Of a stretch of DNA of 54,671 nucleotides, positions 41,936-50,086 are shown in pieces (position 1 is the stretch's first letter; each line of letters begins with the position of its first letter). The DNA is from Bacillota bacterium (GTDB lineage Bacteria > Bacillota > Clostridia > Saccharofermentanales > UBA5734): NCBI GenBank assembly GCA_029548445.1, contig JAKPNJ010000098.1, positions 1 to 54,671 of the forward strand. Direction: 5' to 3'. The position numbers and the translations under genes are program-made. The notes under the pieces are model-generated. The model ran no database searches. It saw nothing but the letters and a program-made list of their open reading frames with translations, and had not been told where the DNA came from.

Positions 41936-43410
41936 CCGACCTGCATCCCCCCCTATCCGTCGCCCTGGTCACACTGGGGTGTCCGAAGAACCTGGTGGAT
42001 TCCGAGTGTGTGGCATCGCTGCTGCTGGAATCGGGATTCAGCCTTACGGAGGATCCATCCGCAGCGGACATCATCGTCCTCAACACCTGCGGATTCATCG
42101 CCCCAGCCAAGGAGGAGGCGATCCGGGCCATCCTCGAGGCGGCCGACAGGAAGCCCCCCGGCGGGGCCTGTCGTTTCGTGGTCGTGGCCGGCTGCCTGGC
42201 CCAGCGGTATCCCGACGAGATCCTGGAGGAGTTCCCGGAAGTGGACGCCGTGGTCGGGACTCGCGGCTATGCGGACATTCCCTGGGTTATCGGGTGCCTG
42301 TCGGATGCCGCCCGGAAGGGAGGCGGCGTCCTGCCTGCTGCCGACCGGATCCGCCATGTGCCGGCAGGGGATTCGCTGGCCCACCTGGGAGCCGCCCGCC
42401 GGCCATCCACGCCTGTATACGCGTATCTCAAGGTATCCGAAGGCTGTTCCAACCGATGTGCCTACTGCGCCATTCCGGGGATCCGCGGCGATCATGTCTC
42501 CAGGCCGATGGACGACCTCATTGCGGAAGCGGTGCGGCTGGCGGGGATCGGAACCAGGGAACTTGTCCTCGTCGCCCAGGACACGACCCGGTACGGACTG
42601 GACCTGTCCGGCCGGCGCCTGCTGCCGGACCTGGTCCGTCGGCTGGCGGCCATACCGGGCATCCTGCGGATCCGCCTGATGTATGCATACGCGGATGGGG
42701 TCGATGATGCGTTGATCGATCTCTTCCGAACGGAACCGAAGCTGGCCCGGTATCTCGACCTGCCGATCCAGCACGCCTCCGACCCGATCCTGGGGCGAAT
42801 GAACCGCAGGGATACCCGGCATTCGCTGGAGGCCCTGCTGCACAGGCTCCGCCGGGACGTACCCGGCATCGTACTCCGGACCACGGTGCTGGTCGGCTTT
42901 CCGGGAGAAACCGAGCAGGATATGGATGTCCTGCTGTCCTTCCTCCGGGCCATCCGGTTCGATCGGCTGGGCTGTTTTGTCTTCTCGCCCGAAGAAGGAA
43001 CACCGGCCGCCGCCATGGAGCCCAAGGTTCCCGAATCAGTGGCCGAGTCGCGATATCATCGCGTGATGGCCCTCCAGCAGGCGATTTCCGCAGCGTCCCT
43101 CCGAAGGCGGGTCGGTACCGTTGAGTCGGTCCTGATTGAATCCGTTTCCGATGATGGTATATTCTATCTTGGACGCACGTCCGGCGAGGCGCCGGAAATC
43201 GACCCCCTGTTGCATGTCGCGGCGACTTCGGAACCCCTCGCCGCGGGGCAGCTGGTTCGGGTTCGGTGGGTGGATGCGTCGGATTACGACCTGACGGGAG
43301 TGACTGTGGACGATGAACCTGCCGAATCGCCTGACCCTCCTGCGGATCCTCCTCGTGCCGCCGATCCTGGCCTTCCTGCTGCCGATTCCGTTCCTGCCGG
43401 CATGGAATGA
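41932..43410 (+). CDS. rimO: Ribosomal protein S12 methylthiotransferase RimO
   Basis: The protein is about 492 aa against a usual 430-450. The frame has no ATG, GTG or TTG upstream of 41995, yet the essential first motif LGCPKNLVDSE lies before that point. A CTG at 41932, overlapping the recX stop (CTGA) with GGGGAG 5 nt upstream, is the best start. It keeps the auxiliary-cluster cysteines C17, C53 and C88; radical SAM cysteines are C172, C176 and C179. A C-terminal TRAM domain follows. The last 32 residues are Pro/Ala/Asp-rich and overlap pgsA by 98 nt. Role: beta-methylthiolation of an Asp in ribosomal protein S12. Confidence 0.9.
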   Translation: MTDLHPPLSVALVTLGCPKNLVDSECVASLLLESGFSLTEDPSAADIIVLNTCGFIAPAKEEAIRAILEAADRKPPGGACRFVVVAGCLAQRYPDEILEEFPEVDAVVGTRGYADIPWVIGCLSDAARKGGGVLPAADRIRHVPAGDSLAHLGAARRPSTPVYAYLKVSEGCSNRCAYCAIPGIRGDHVSRPMDDLIAEAVRLAGIGTRELVLVAQDTTRYGLDLSGRRLLPDLVRRLAAIPGILRIRLMYAYADGVDDALIDLFRTEPKLARYLDLPIQHASDPILGRMNRRDTRHSLEALLHRLRRDVPGIVLRTTVLVGFPGETEQDMDVLLSFLRAIRFDRLGCFVFSPEEGTPAAAMEPKVPESVAESRYHRVMALQQAISAASLRRRVGTVESVLIESVSDDGIFYLGRTSGEAPEIDPLLHVAATSEPLAAGQLVRVRWVDASDYDLTGVTVDDEPAESPDPPADPPRAADPGLPAADSVPAGME

Positions 43411-43885
43411 CTGGATCGGGCGGTATGGGCCCATGGTTGCCGCCGTCCTGTTCCTGGCCGCCGCCCTGACCGATACCCTGGACGGCCGGATCGCCCGGAC
43501 CCGGGGCCTTGTGACGAACCTCGGCCGTTTCCTCGACCCCATCGCGGACAAGATCCTCGTCCTGTCGGCCATGACGGCTTTTGTCCAGCGGGGGCGGCTG
43601 TCCGCCTGGATCGTGATTCTGGTGACCGTCCGGGAGTTCGTCGTCTCGGGAATCCGCATGCTGGCTTCCGACAAGGGGACCGTGGTGTCGGCCAATGCCC
43701 TGGGCAAGGCCAAGACCGTGCTCCAGGTGATAGCGGTCATGATGCTGATGGCGGAAGCCTTTCCATGGCCGTTTCCGGTTCCATCCTGGCCGTCCGACCT
43801 CATGGTGGCGGCGTCCCTGGTCATGACCCTCCTGTCAGGGCTCGTCTATGTCCTGGATCATCGTTCGATGCTCAAGGCCGAATAA
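43313..43885 (+). CDS. pgsA: CDP-diacylglycerol-glycerol-3-phosphate phosphatidyltransferase
   Basis: The protein is 190 aa. The N-terminus MNLPNRLTLLRILLVP is the standard PgsA start. The CDP-alcohol phosphotransferase motif is complete: DGRIAR, then G, then DPIADK with both Asp residues. Four to five membrane helices are evident. Role: first committed step of phosphatidylglycerol synthesis. The start lies 98 nt inside rimO in another frame, with only weak ribosome-binding sequence, so expression probably depends on translation through rimO. Its stop codon is inside a 12-bp direct repeat. Confidence 0.94.
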   Translation: MNLPNRLTLLRILLVPPILAFLLPIPFLPAWNDWIGRYGPMVAAVLFLAAALTDTLDGRIARTRGLVTNLGRFLDPIADKILVLSAMTAFVQRGRLSAWIVILVTVREFVVSGIRMLASDKGTVVSANALGKAKTVLQVIAVMMLMAEAFPWPFPVPSWPSDLMVAASLVMTLLSGLVYVLDHRSMLKAE

Positions 43886-43908
43886 TGCTTTGAAGGATAA
43901 TGCTTTGA
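43882..43908. repeat. Perfect 12-bp direct repeat upstream of the acpP promoter
   Basis: ATAATGCTTTGA occurs at 43882-43893 and 43897-43908, a 15-bp period. It is AT-rich in a GC-rich genome and ends 5 bp before the acpP -35 box. It could be an activator or repressor site for fatty-acid synthesis genes. It does not resemble the FapR operator. Confidence 0.65.
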
Positions 43909-43913
43909 TTGTC

Positions 43914-43942
43914 TTGACAATTTTCCGGTCTTCCGATACATA
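43914..43942 (+). promoter_or_regulatory. Predicted SigA promoter of acpP
   Basis: A consensus -35 TTGACA (43914-43919) and a -10 TACATA (43937-43942) are separated by 17 bp. A shifted -10 CATACT is also possible. The leader is about 27 nt with AGGAGG before the ATG. Confidence 0.65.
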
Positions 43943-43975
43943 CTAATTTATGCCGAGTGCAGGAGGGAGAAAAGC

Positions 43976-44215
43976 ATGCTGAGTGATTCAATTTTCGACC
44001 AGGTCAAGGCGATTCTCGTGGACCAGCTGGGTGTCGACGCCGACGAAGTCACCATGGAAGCCAGCTTCATCGACGACCTGAATGCCGATTCGCTGGATAT
44101 TGTGGATCTCGTCCAAACGCTGGAAGTCAAGTTCGACCTGTCCATTCCCGATGAGGAAGCCGAGCGGATCAAGACGGTCGGTGACGCAGTCGAATACATC
44201 AAGAACAACACCTGA
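43976..44215 (+). CDS. acpP: Acyl carrier protein
   Basis: The protein is 79 aa and acidic. [13 protein letters not shown] carries the phosphopantetheine-attachment serine, S39 in the DSL motif. [19 protein letters not shown] is the classic C-terminal part. Role: carries acyl intermediates of fatty-acid synthesis. It has its own promoter and terminator and is followed by rnc, as in many bacteria; fab genes are not in the window. Confidence 0.98.
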   Translation: MLSDSIFDQVKAILVDQLGVDADEVTMEASFIDDLNADSLDIVDLVQTLEVKFDLSIPDEEAERIKTVGDAVEYIKNNT

Positions 44216-44221
44216 GAGATC

Positions 44222-44266
44222 GGACGCAATGGCAGGAAAGCCCCGAAAGGGGCTTTCTTCGCGTCC
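44222..44266 (+). terminator. Terminator after acpP
   Basis: GAAAGCCCC (44236-44244), loop GAAA and GGGGCTTTC (44249-44257) form a 9-bp stem followed by TTC. An outer GGACGC/GCGTCC (44222-44227, 44261-44266) can extend it. It separates acpP from rnc, though read-through is possible. Confidence 0.7.
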
Positions 44267-44345
44267 GGAAGCCGCAGCTTCCGCCGGATTCGGGCATCGA
44301 GGTGCGGAAGCGAACCGGACAGAACCGGAAGGAAGGCGGAATCCC

Positions 44346-45068
44346 ATGACCCTCGACGAGTTCCAGTCAGCCCTGGGGTATCGGTTTCGGAATCGGGACC
44401 TCCTGGAAGAAGCCCTGACCCACCGGACATTTGCCATGGAACAGGGCGCCCGGGAGGGGGGCCGACCGGTGGCTGACAATGAGAGGCTGGAATTCCTCGG
44501 CGATTCCCTGCTGTCCCTGGCCATGTGCCATCGCCTGTTCCTGGAGCCGGAGCGGCTGAGCGAGGGCAGGATGACACGGATCCGGGCCCTGGTGGTCTGC
44601 GAACCCATCCTGGCGGAAGCCGCCATGACGCTGGGAGTGGACGGCCTGCTTCGCGTAGGCAAGGGGGAGGCCATGCAGGATGGCCAGCGGAAGCCCTCCA
44701 CCCTGGCCAATGCCATGGAAGCCGTCTTTGCCGCCGTCTACCTCGACAGCGAGTGGGAGTCGGCCCGGGACACGATCCTGCGGATCCTCGAGCGCCCGTA
44801 CCTGGAGGCCCTGGCAGGCCGCGTCGTCCATGACTACAAGAGTCTCCTGCTGGAACGGATCCAGGCCCTGCCGGATCCCCCCGACCTGCGGTTCGAGATC
44901 CTTTCCGTCGAGGGGCCGGCCCATGAGCCGCGATTCACGGCGGGCATCCGGTTCGGCAGCCGTCTGGCGGGGCAGGGAACCGGCACCAGCAAGCAGAAGG
45001 CGGAACAGGATGCTGCCAGGTCCATCCTGGAATCCTGGCCGGAGGATAGAACCGTCGGCGCGCCCTGA
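44346..45068 (+). CDS. rnc: Ribonuclease III
   Basis: The protein is 240 aa. The catalytic domain has NERLEFLGDSLLSL with the metal-binding acidic residues, and AMEAVFAAVYLD as the second acidic site. The dsRNA-binding domain follows from about residue 160 (DYKSLLLERIQ, then GTGTSKQKAEQDAA). Role: cuts double-stranded RNA, including rRNA precursors and regulatory stems such as the rpsO-pnp hairpin seen here. GGAAGGAAGG lies upstream of the ATG. It is followed by smc and ftsY, the conserved rnc-smc-ftsY order. Confidence 0.96.
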   Translation: MTLDEFQSALGYRFRNRDLLEEALTHRTFAMEQGAREGGRPVADNERLEFLGDSLLSLAMCHRLFLEPERLSEGRMTRIRALVVCEPILAEAAMTLGVDGLLRVGKGEAMQDGQRKPSTLANAMEAVFAAVYLDSEWESARDTILRILERPYLEALAGRVVHDYKSLLLERIQALPDPPDLRFEILSVEGPAHEPRFTAGIRFGSRLAGQGTGTSKQKAEQDAARSILESWPEDRTVGAP

Positions 45069-45087
45069 CCTCGTCTCGATGCCCCTA

Positions 45088-45096
45088 TGGTATAAT
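45088..45096 (+). promoter_or_regulatory. Extended -10 promoter of smc
   Basis: TGG immediately followed by TATAAT forms an extended -10 element. No good -35 is visible, which extended -10 promoters tolerate. The predicted start is about 23 nt upstream of the smc ATG. Confidence 0.5.
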
Positions 45097-45125
45097 CGTG
45101 GAATCAGAGGCGAGAGGATATCGAA

Positions 45126-48100
45126 ATGCACCTGAAGACTCTGGAAATACAGGGTTTCAAATCTTTTCCGGAACGCACCGTCATCGAGTACCACGAAGGC
45201 ATTACAGCGATCGTAGGACCCAACGGCAGCGGCAAGTCCAACATCACGGACGCCATCCGCTGGGTTCTCGGGGAGCAGAGTGTCCGGACCCTTCGCGGTT
45301 CCAGGATGGAGGACGTGATCTTTTCCGGCACCCAGACCCGCAGGGCCATGGGGTATGCCGAAGTGACCATGACCCTGGACAATACGGATGGCTTCCTTCC
45401 AACGGAGTATTCCGAGATTTCCGTGACCCGCCGGCTCTACCGGTCGGGCGAGAGCGAGTACCTGCTCAACCGGACGACCTGCCGCCTGAAGGACATCATG
45501 ATGCTCTTCATGGACACGGGGCTGGGCCGCGACGGGTATTCCATCATCGGCCAGGGTCGTGTGGATGAACTGCTGAGCACCCGGTCGGAGGACCGGCGGC
45601 GCGTCTTCGAAGAGGCATCCGGCATTGTGAAGTTCAAGATGCGCAAGGAGGAGGCCGAACGGAAACTGGCCTCCACCGAGCAGAACCTGCTTCGCATCGC
45701 CGACATCCTCCGGGAGCTTCGCCTGCAGTTGGATCCCCTCGAGGAACAGGCCGTCAAGGCCCGGGAGTTTCTTCGGCTGCGGGATCGCCTGAAGGGGATC
45801 GAGATCGCCATGTGCCTGGACCAGGTCGATCGCCTGGGCGAACGGCTGGCCGAGGCGGAAGGCGAATGGCGGGACGTCCAGGACCGGCTGTTTTCGGCCT
45901 CCAGGGCCGTCGACCGCATGAAGGAGGAAAACCGTCGAACTGCCGAGACCTTGCGGGAACTGGACGCGGCGGTCGAGGAGCGGCGCGGGGCCTGCCAGTC
46001 CCTGTCCGACCGGATCCGGGACGTGGAATCCCAGGACGCGGTCCGGCGGGAACGCATGGCCCAGATCGAGTCCCGGCTGTCCGGCAGCCTCGAGGAATCG
46101 GGCGACCTGGTGCGGAGTGTGACCCGACTGGAGGAGGAACTGGCTTCCCGAGCCCGAAAGGACCAGGTGCTCCAGGTCCAGCGCCAGGGATTCGAGGACC
46201 GGATCCGGGAGGCGGAAGCCGACATGGCGGTCCTCCTGGAACGCCTGGACCAGGAGGGGCGCGACATCGAGGCGCTGAAGGTCCGTCTCGACGCCCACCA
46301 GGAAACCCTGTTCGACAAGCGCGGCACATCCCGGCAGGTCCAGGGCCAGGTCGGCCTGGTCGACAACCGGCAGCGGACGCTCGCCGCTGAAATCCAGGAC
46401 ATGATCCAGGAAGGGGACCGGTGTCGCCTGGAAGAGGAGGAGGTCCTGTCGCAGCTGGCGGAAGCGGGTCGCGCCGTCTCCGCCGTAGAGCGTACGATCG
46501 CATCCTGCCAGGCGCGACTGGAGAGCGCGAGAAAGGCTGCGGCGGATACGGCCCTGCGGCTGGAGACCTGCCGCATGGACCTGGCCAACCGCCAGTTCCG
46601 GGCCAAGACGCTCTCGGACCTGGACCGAAGTCATGAGGGATATGCCGAATCCGTGCGATTCCTGCTGGGACGGGCCGAGGCGGACCCTGTTTTTGGTGCC
46701 GGGATCCGGGGTACCGTGGGCAACCTGCTGCGAGTGGAGCGGGAGCATGAAACGGCCATCGAAGTCGCCCTCGGGGGTGCGGTCCAGAACCTGGTGACGG
46801 ATACCGAGGAAACCGCCTCCCGCCTGATTGCCACCCTCCGGCAGGAAAAGGCAGGCCGCGCGACCTTTCTCCCCATGGCCTCGATCCGTGGCAGGCGACT
46901 GGAAGAGACCACCCTGTTCCCCCTCCGTGCCATGGCGGGATTCGTCGGGCTGGGATCCGACCTGGTCCGCCATCCCGAGGGGCTGGAGGGAATCGTCGAC
47001 CAGCTCCTGGGCCGGGTAGCCGTGGTGCAGAGCCTGGACCAGGCGATCGCCGTCGCCCGGCGTTTCCAGTATGCCTTTCGGATCGTGACCCTGTCCGGCG
47101 ATGTCATCAGCCCCGGCGGAGCTATGACCGGCGGCGAGACAAGGCAGGGTCGGAGCGGCCTGCTGGGCCGAAGCCGGGAGATCGAGGCGCTCGGGATCGA
47201 GGTGGCCGAACTGGAACGCCTGCGCATCCGACTGGACGCGGAAGCGGCGGAAACCATGGAAAGCATGAAACAGGCGGCCCGGGACCTGGAGGAAGCGGAC
47301 GCGGAAAGGACTCGCCTGACCCATGTCCGGATCCGCGAGGAAGCCCGCCATGGCGCGCTTCGGGACAGGATGGAGCGAACAGCGGCCCGACGGACCCTCC
47401 TGGAAACCGAACGGAACCAGCTGGGCCGACAGCGGGAGGCCCTCCTCCTTGAATCCAGGGAATTGGAACAGGCGGCCGCGGCCATCGAGGCCGACATGGC
47501 CGGGATTCGATCCCATATCGCCGCCCATGAGGAGCGGAACCGGGAGGACCAGGGACATCGGGACGAATTGCGGGAATCCATATCCGACCTTCGGGTCTCC
47601 CTTGGATCCATCGACGAATCGCTGGCTGCCGCCGCCGAAATGCGGGCCAGGATCGAATCCGACCTGGCGGAGGTCCGCAGGACCATCGGACGCCGCGAGG
47701 AGGAACGGAACAGGAACCGGGCGGAACTGGAGGACCTGGCCCATGCCTGTGAAGGGGCCGGGGAGGAACGGTCCCGCCTGGCCGGGGAGAGGGAAGCGGA
47801 GAACGCCCTGCTGGAAGCGCTCCTGGAACGGCGACGCGGCATCGAAACCGAGATGGATGGGTATGTGGAGCGGCTGGAGGCCGAAACTTCCCGCCAGTCC
47901 ACCCTGACTGCCGAAATGGGTCGCATCGAGGTGCGGAAGAGCCGTTGCGAGACCGGCCTCGACGAGGTCCGAAACCGTCTGTGGGAAGAGTACGAGCTGA
48001 CGGCAGAGACGGCTTCGCCCTGGCGGGCGCCGGTCGAAAATCCGGCCACCGTACAGCGCGAAATCGCCGGGCTGCGACAATCCATCCGGGACCTGGGCGT

Positions 48101-48689
48101 GGTGAATGTCGGTGCCGTCGAGGAGTTGGACCGGGTTCGGGAGCGGCACGATTTCATGGAAACCCAGAGGAACGACATCGAGGGGACGGCCCTTCGGCTT
48201 CGAAGCGTCATCACCGAGCTGTCCCAGGAAATGAAGAAGCAGTTTCTTGAGCATTTTCATTCGATCAACGCCAATTTCAACCAGGTCTTTTCCGAGTTGT
48301 TCGGGGGCGGCATGGCGGAGATCTCCCTCCAGGACGAGGACAACGTACTGGAGTGCGGCATCGACATCCGCGCCCAGCCTCCTGGCAAGCGCCTCCAGAA
48401 CATGATGCTGCTGTCCGGCGGCGAACGATGCCTGACCGCCATCGCCATCCTCTTCGCCATCCTTCGGCTTCGTCCGACCCCCTTCTGCGTCCTCGACGAA
48501 ATCGAGGCCGCCCTGGATGATGTCAATGTGACGCGGTTCAACGACTATATCCGCCGCCTGGCCGACGATTCCCAGTTCATTCTCGTGACCCACAGGAAGG
48601 GAACCATGGAAGCGGCTGACAGGCTGTACGGCGTGACCATGCAGGAGCGGGGCGTATCCCGGGTTCTGTCCATGGTCCTGGCCGAGTGA
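45126..48689 (+). CDS. smc: Chromosome segregation protein SMC
   Basis: The protein is 1187 aa, the standard size. The N-terminal head has Walker A GPNGSGKSN (about 32-40). Long coiled-coil arms run about 170-500 and 670-1020. The hinge (about 510-660) contains VEREHETAIEVALGGAVQN and ends near ISPGGAMTGG. The C-terminal head has the LLSGGERCLTAIAIL signature and the Walker B VLDEIEAALDD. Role: chromosome condensation and segregation with ScpA and ScpB, which are not in the window. The stop overlaps a possible upstream GTG of ftsY. Confidence 0.98.
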   Translation: MHLKTLEIQGFKSFPERTVIEYHEGITAIVGPNGSGKSNITDAIRWVLGEQSVRTLRGSRMEDVIFSGTQTRRAMGYAEVTMTLDNTDGFLPTEYSEISVTRRLYRSGESEYLLNRTTCRLKDIMMLFMDTGLGRDGYSIIGQGRVDELLSTRSEDRRRVFEEASGIVKFKMRKEEAERKLASTEQNLLRIADILRELRLQLDPLEEQAVKAREFLRLRDRLKGIEIAMCLDQVDRLGERLAEAEGEWRDVQDRLFSASRAVDRMKEENRRTAETLRELDAAVEERRGACQSLSDRIRDVESQDAVRRERMAQIESRLSGSLEESGDLVRSVTRLEEELASRARKDQVLQVQRQGFEDRIREAEADMAVLLERLDQEGRDIEALKVRLDAHQETLFDKRGTSRQVQGQVGLVDNRQRTLAAEIQDMIQEGDRCRLEEEEVLSQLAEAGRAVSAVERTIASCQARLESARKAAADTALRLETCRMDLANRQFRAKTLSDLDRSHEGYAESVRFLLGRAEADPVFGAGIRGTVGNLLRVEREHETAIEVALGGAVQNLVTDTEETASRLIATLRQEKAGRATFLPMASIRGRRLEETTLFPLRAMAGFVGLGSDLVRHPEGLEGIVDQLLGRVAVVQSLDQAIAVARRFQYAFRIVTLSGDVISPGGAMTGGETRQGRSGLLGRSREIEALGIEVAELERLRIRLDAEAAETMESMKQAARDLEEADAERTRLTHVRIREEARHGALRDRMERTAARRTLLETERNQLGRQREALLLESRELEQAAAAIEADMAGIRSHIAAHEERNREDQGHRDELRESISDLRVSLGSIDESLAAAAEMRARIESDLAEVRRTIGRREEERNRNRAELEDLAHACEGAGEERSRLAGEREAENALLEALLERRRGIETEMDGYVERLEAETSRQSTLTAEMGRIEVRKSRCETGLDEVRNRLWEEYELTAETASPWRAPVENPATVQREIAGLRQSIRDLGVVNVGAVEELDRVRERHDFMETQRNDIEGTALRLRSVITELSQEMKKQFLEHFHSINANFNQVFSELFGGGMAEISLQDEDNVLECGIDIRAQPPGKRLQNMMLLSGGERCLTAIAILFAILRLRPTPFCVLDEIEAALDDVNVTRFNDYIRRLADDSQFILVTHRKGTMEAADRLYGVTMQERGVSRVLSMVLAE

Positions 48690-48736
48690 TCCGCCGGCCG
48701 ATCGCCGGACGGAACAAGACAGGAGAGGATCGCGTC

Positions 48737-49651
48737 ATGGGGCTGCTCGACCCGTTCAGAAAAGGACTGGAAAAAACCCGGAAGCTGCTGGGAGCCGGCT
48801 TTGTCCGGTTGTCTGCGGCCATGGGCCGGTTTGACGAGGAATGGCTGCAGGAGCTGGAGGATTCGTTCATCGCCGCGGATGCGGGCATGACAGCGACTCT
48901 CCGCCTGACGGACGCCGTCCGTTCCGCCATCCGGCGGACGGGGGACGTCTCCCGCACCGCCGTGGCGAGGGTCCTGGCCGACGAAATGCGCGCCATCCTG
49001 GGTCCCCCTGCGCCGCTTGCACTGGAAAAGGGAAGGCCGACAATCCTTCTGCTGGTCGGCGTCAACGGAACCGGCAAAACCACCACCACCGGCAAGCTCG
49101 CCGCACGATACCGCACGGACGGTTTCCGGGTCGTCATCGGTGCCGCCGACACCTTTCGGGCGGCCGCCATCGAGCAGCTGGAGATCTGGGCCCAACGGGC
49201 CGATACGCCCCTGATCGCCTCCCATACCGGAGCCGATCCCGCCGCCGTGGTCTTCGATACCCTCCAGGCCGCCCGGGCCCGCAAGGCCGACCTGGTCCTC
49301 CTCGACACCGCAGGCCGGCTGCACAACAAACAGCATCTCATGGACGAACTCGCCAAGATCCGCCGCGTGATCCAGCGGGAGGCGCCGGATGCCCGTTGTG
49401 ACACACTCCTCGTCATCGACGCCACCACCGGCCAGAACGCCGTTTCCCAAGCCAGGCAATTCCACGAGGCTGTCCGTGTCGACGGCCTGGTCCTGACAAA
49501 GCTGGATGGCAATGCCAAGGGAGGCGTGGCACTGGCCGTGGCCGTCGAGACCGGCCTGCCGATCCGCCTGGCTGGCTTGGGAGAACGATTGGAGGACCTG
49601 GTGGATTTCGATCCGGATGCCTTTATCCAGTCTCTCCTCCCGGAAGCCTGA
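48737..49651 (+). CDS. ftsY: Signal recognition particle receptor FtsY
   Basis: The protein is 304 aa from the ATG with AGGAGAGG 8 nt upstream; it lacks the acidic A domain of enterobacterial FtsY, as expected in Gram-positives. The start MGLLDPFRKGLEKTRK is typical. The G domain has GVNGTGKTTTTGK (from G108), AADTFRAAAIEQL, DTAGRL and TKLDGNAKGG. Role: docks the signal recognition particle and its ribosome at the membrane. Its partner Ffh lies two genes downstream. Confidence 0.97.
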   Translation: MGLLDPFRKGLEKTRKLLGAGFVRLSAAMGRFDEEWLQELEDSFIAADAGMTATLRLTDAVRSAIRRTGDVSRTAVARVLADEMRAILGPPAPLALEKGRPTILLLVGVNGTGKTTTTGKLAARYRTDGFRVVIGAADTFRAAAIEQLEIWAQRADTPLIASHTGADPAAVVFDTLQAARARKADLVLLDTAGRLHNKQHLMDELAKIRRVIQREAPDARCDTLLVIDATTGQNAVSQARQFHEAVRVDGLVLTKLDGNAKGGVALAVAVETGLPIRLAGLGERLEDLVDFDPDAFIQSLLPEA

Positions 49652-49713
49652 CAGGAAGGGTGTGCAATCGGCCTGCCTGGATGCAGTTTGGCCGCTCTGT
49701 CAAGTAAATATGC

Positions 49714-49742
49714 TTGACACATCGGCGCCTGTCGGATACCAT
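49714..49742 (+). promoter_or_regulatory. Predicted SigA promoter of ylxM-ffh, leaderless
   Basis: A consensus -35 TTGACA (49714-49719) and a -10 TACCAT (49737-49742) are separated by 17 bp. The expected start falls on or next to the ATG at 49750, so the ylxM message would be leaderless. The upstream ATG at 49741 is part of the -10. Confidence 0.65.
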
Positions 49743-49749
49743 GAAGCCC

Positions 49750-50076
49750 ATGGACCATTCGACTGCATGCCTGCTATTGGATTTCTACGGACACCTGCTG
49801 CCGGCCCGGGCCAGGGAAATGCTGGACCTTCATGTCCAGGAGGACCTGTCCCTCGGCGAGATCGCCGACCACCTTGGCGTGACCCGACAGGCGGTCCATG
49901 ACGGGGTTCGTCGGGCCATGGACCATCTCCGTCGACTTGAGGATGAACTCGGACTGGCCGCCCGCTTCCTGGAACAGCGTTCGGAAATCGCGGCCGCCAT
50001 TGACGCACTGGACCGGGGACAGGCCGACGAGGCCGCTGGCCGCCTGAAGGCGCTCCTGGCCAGGATTTCGGGATAG
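49750..50076 (+). CDS. ylxM: YlxM family helix-turn-helix protein of the SRP operon
   Basis: The protein is 108 aa. LLLDFYGHLLPARAREML and LSLGEIADHLGVTRQAVHD are YlxM hallmarks, the latter a sigma-region-4-like helix-turn-helix. A basic and acidic helical tail follows. Family members accompany ffh in Gram-positives and are thought to act with the signal recognition particle; a homologue affects SRP GTPase activity in streptococci. I chose ATG 49750 because upstream candidates lie in the promoter. It precedes ffh by 10 nt. Confidence 0.92.
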   Translation: MDHSTACLLLDFYGHLLPARAREMLDLHVQEDLSLGEIADHLGVTRQAVHDGVRRAMDHLRRLEDELGLAARFLEQRSEIAAAIDALDRGQADEAAGRLKALLARISG

Positions 50077-50086
50077 GGGAACCACA

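Noticed and set aside
44367-48593. A 1408-codon open frame on the minus strand across rnc and smc
   Set aside because: It mirrors the third-position GC of smc, has no recognisable domain and no ribosome-binding site.
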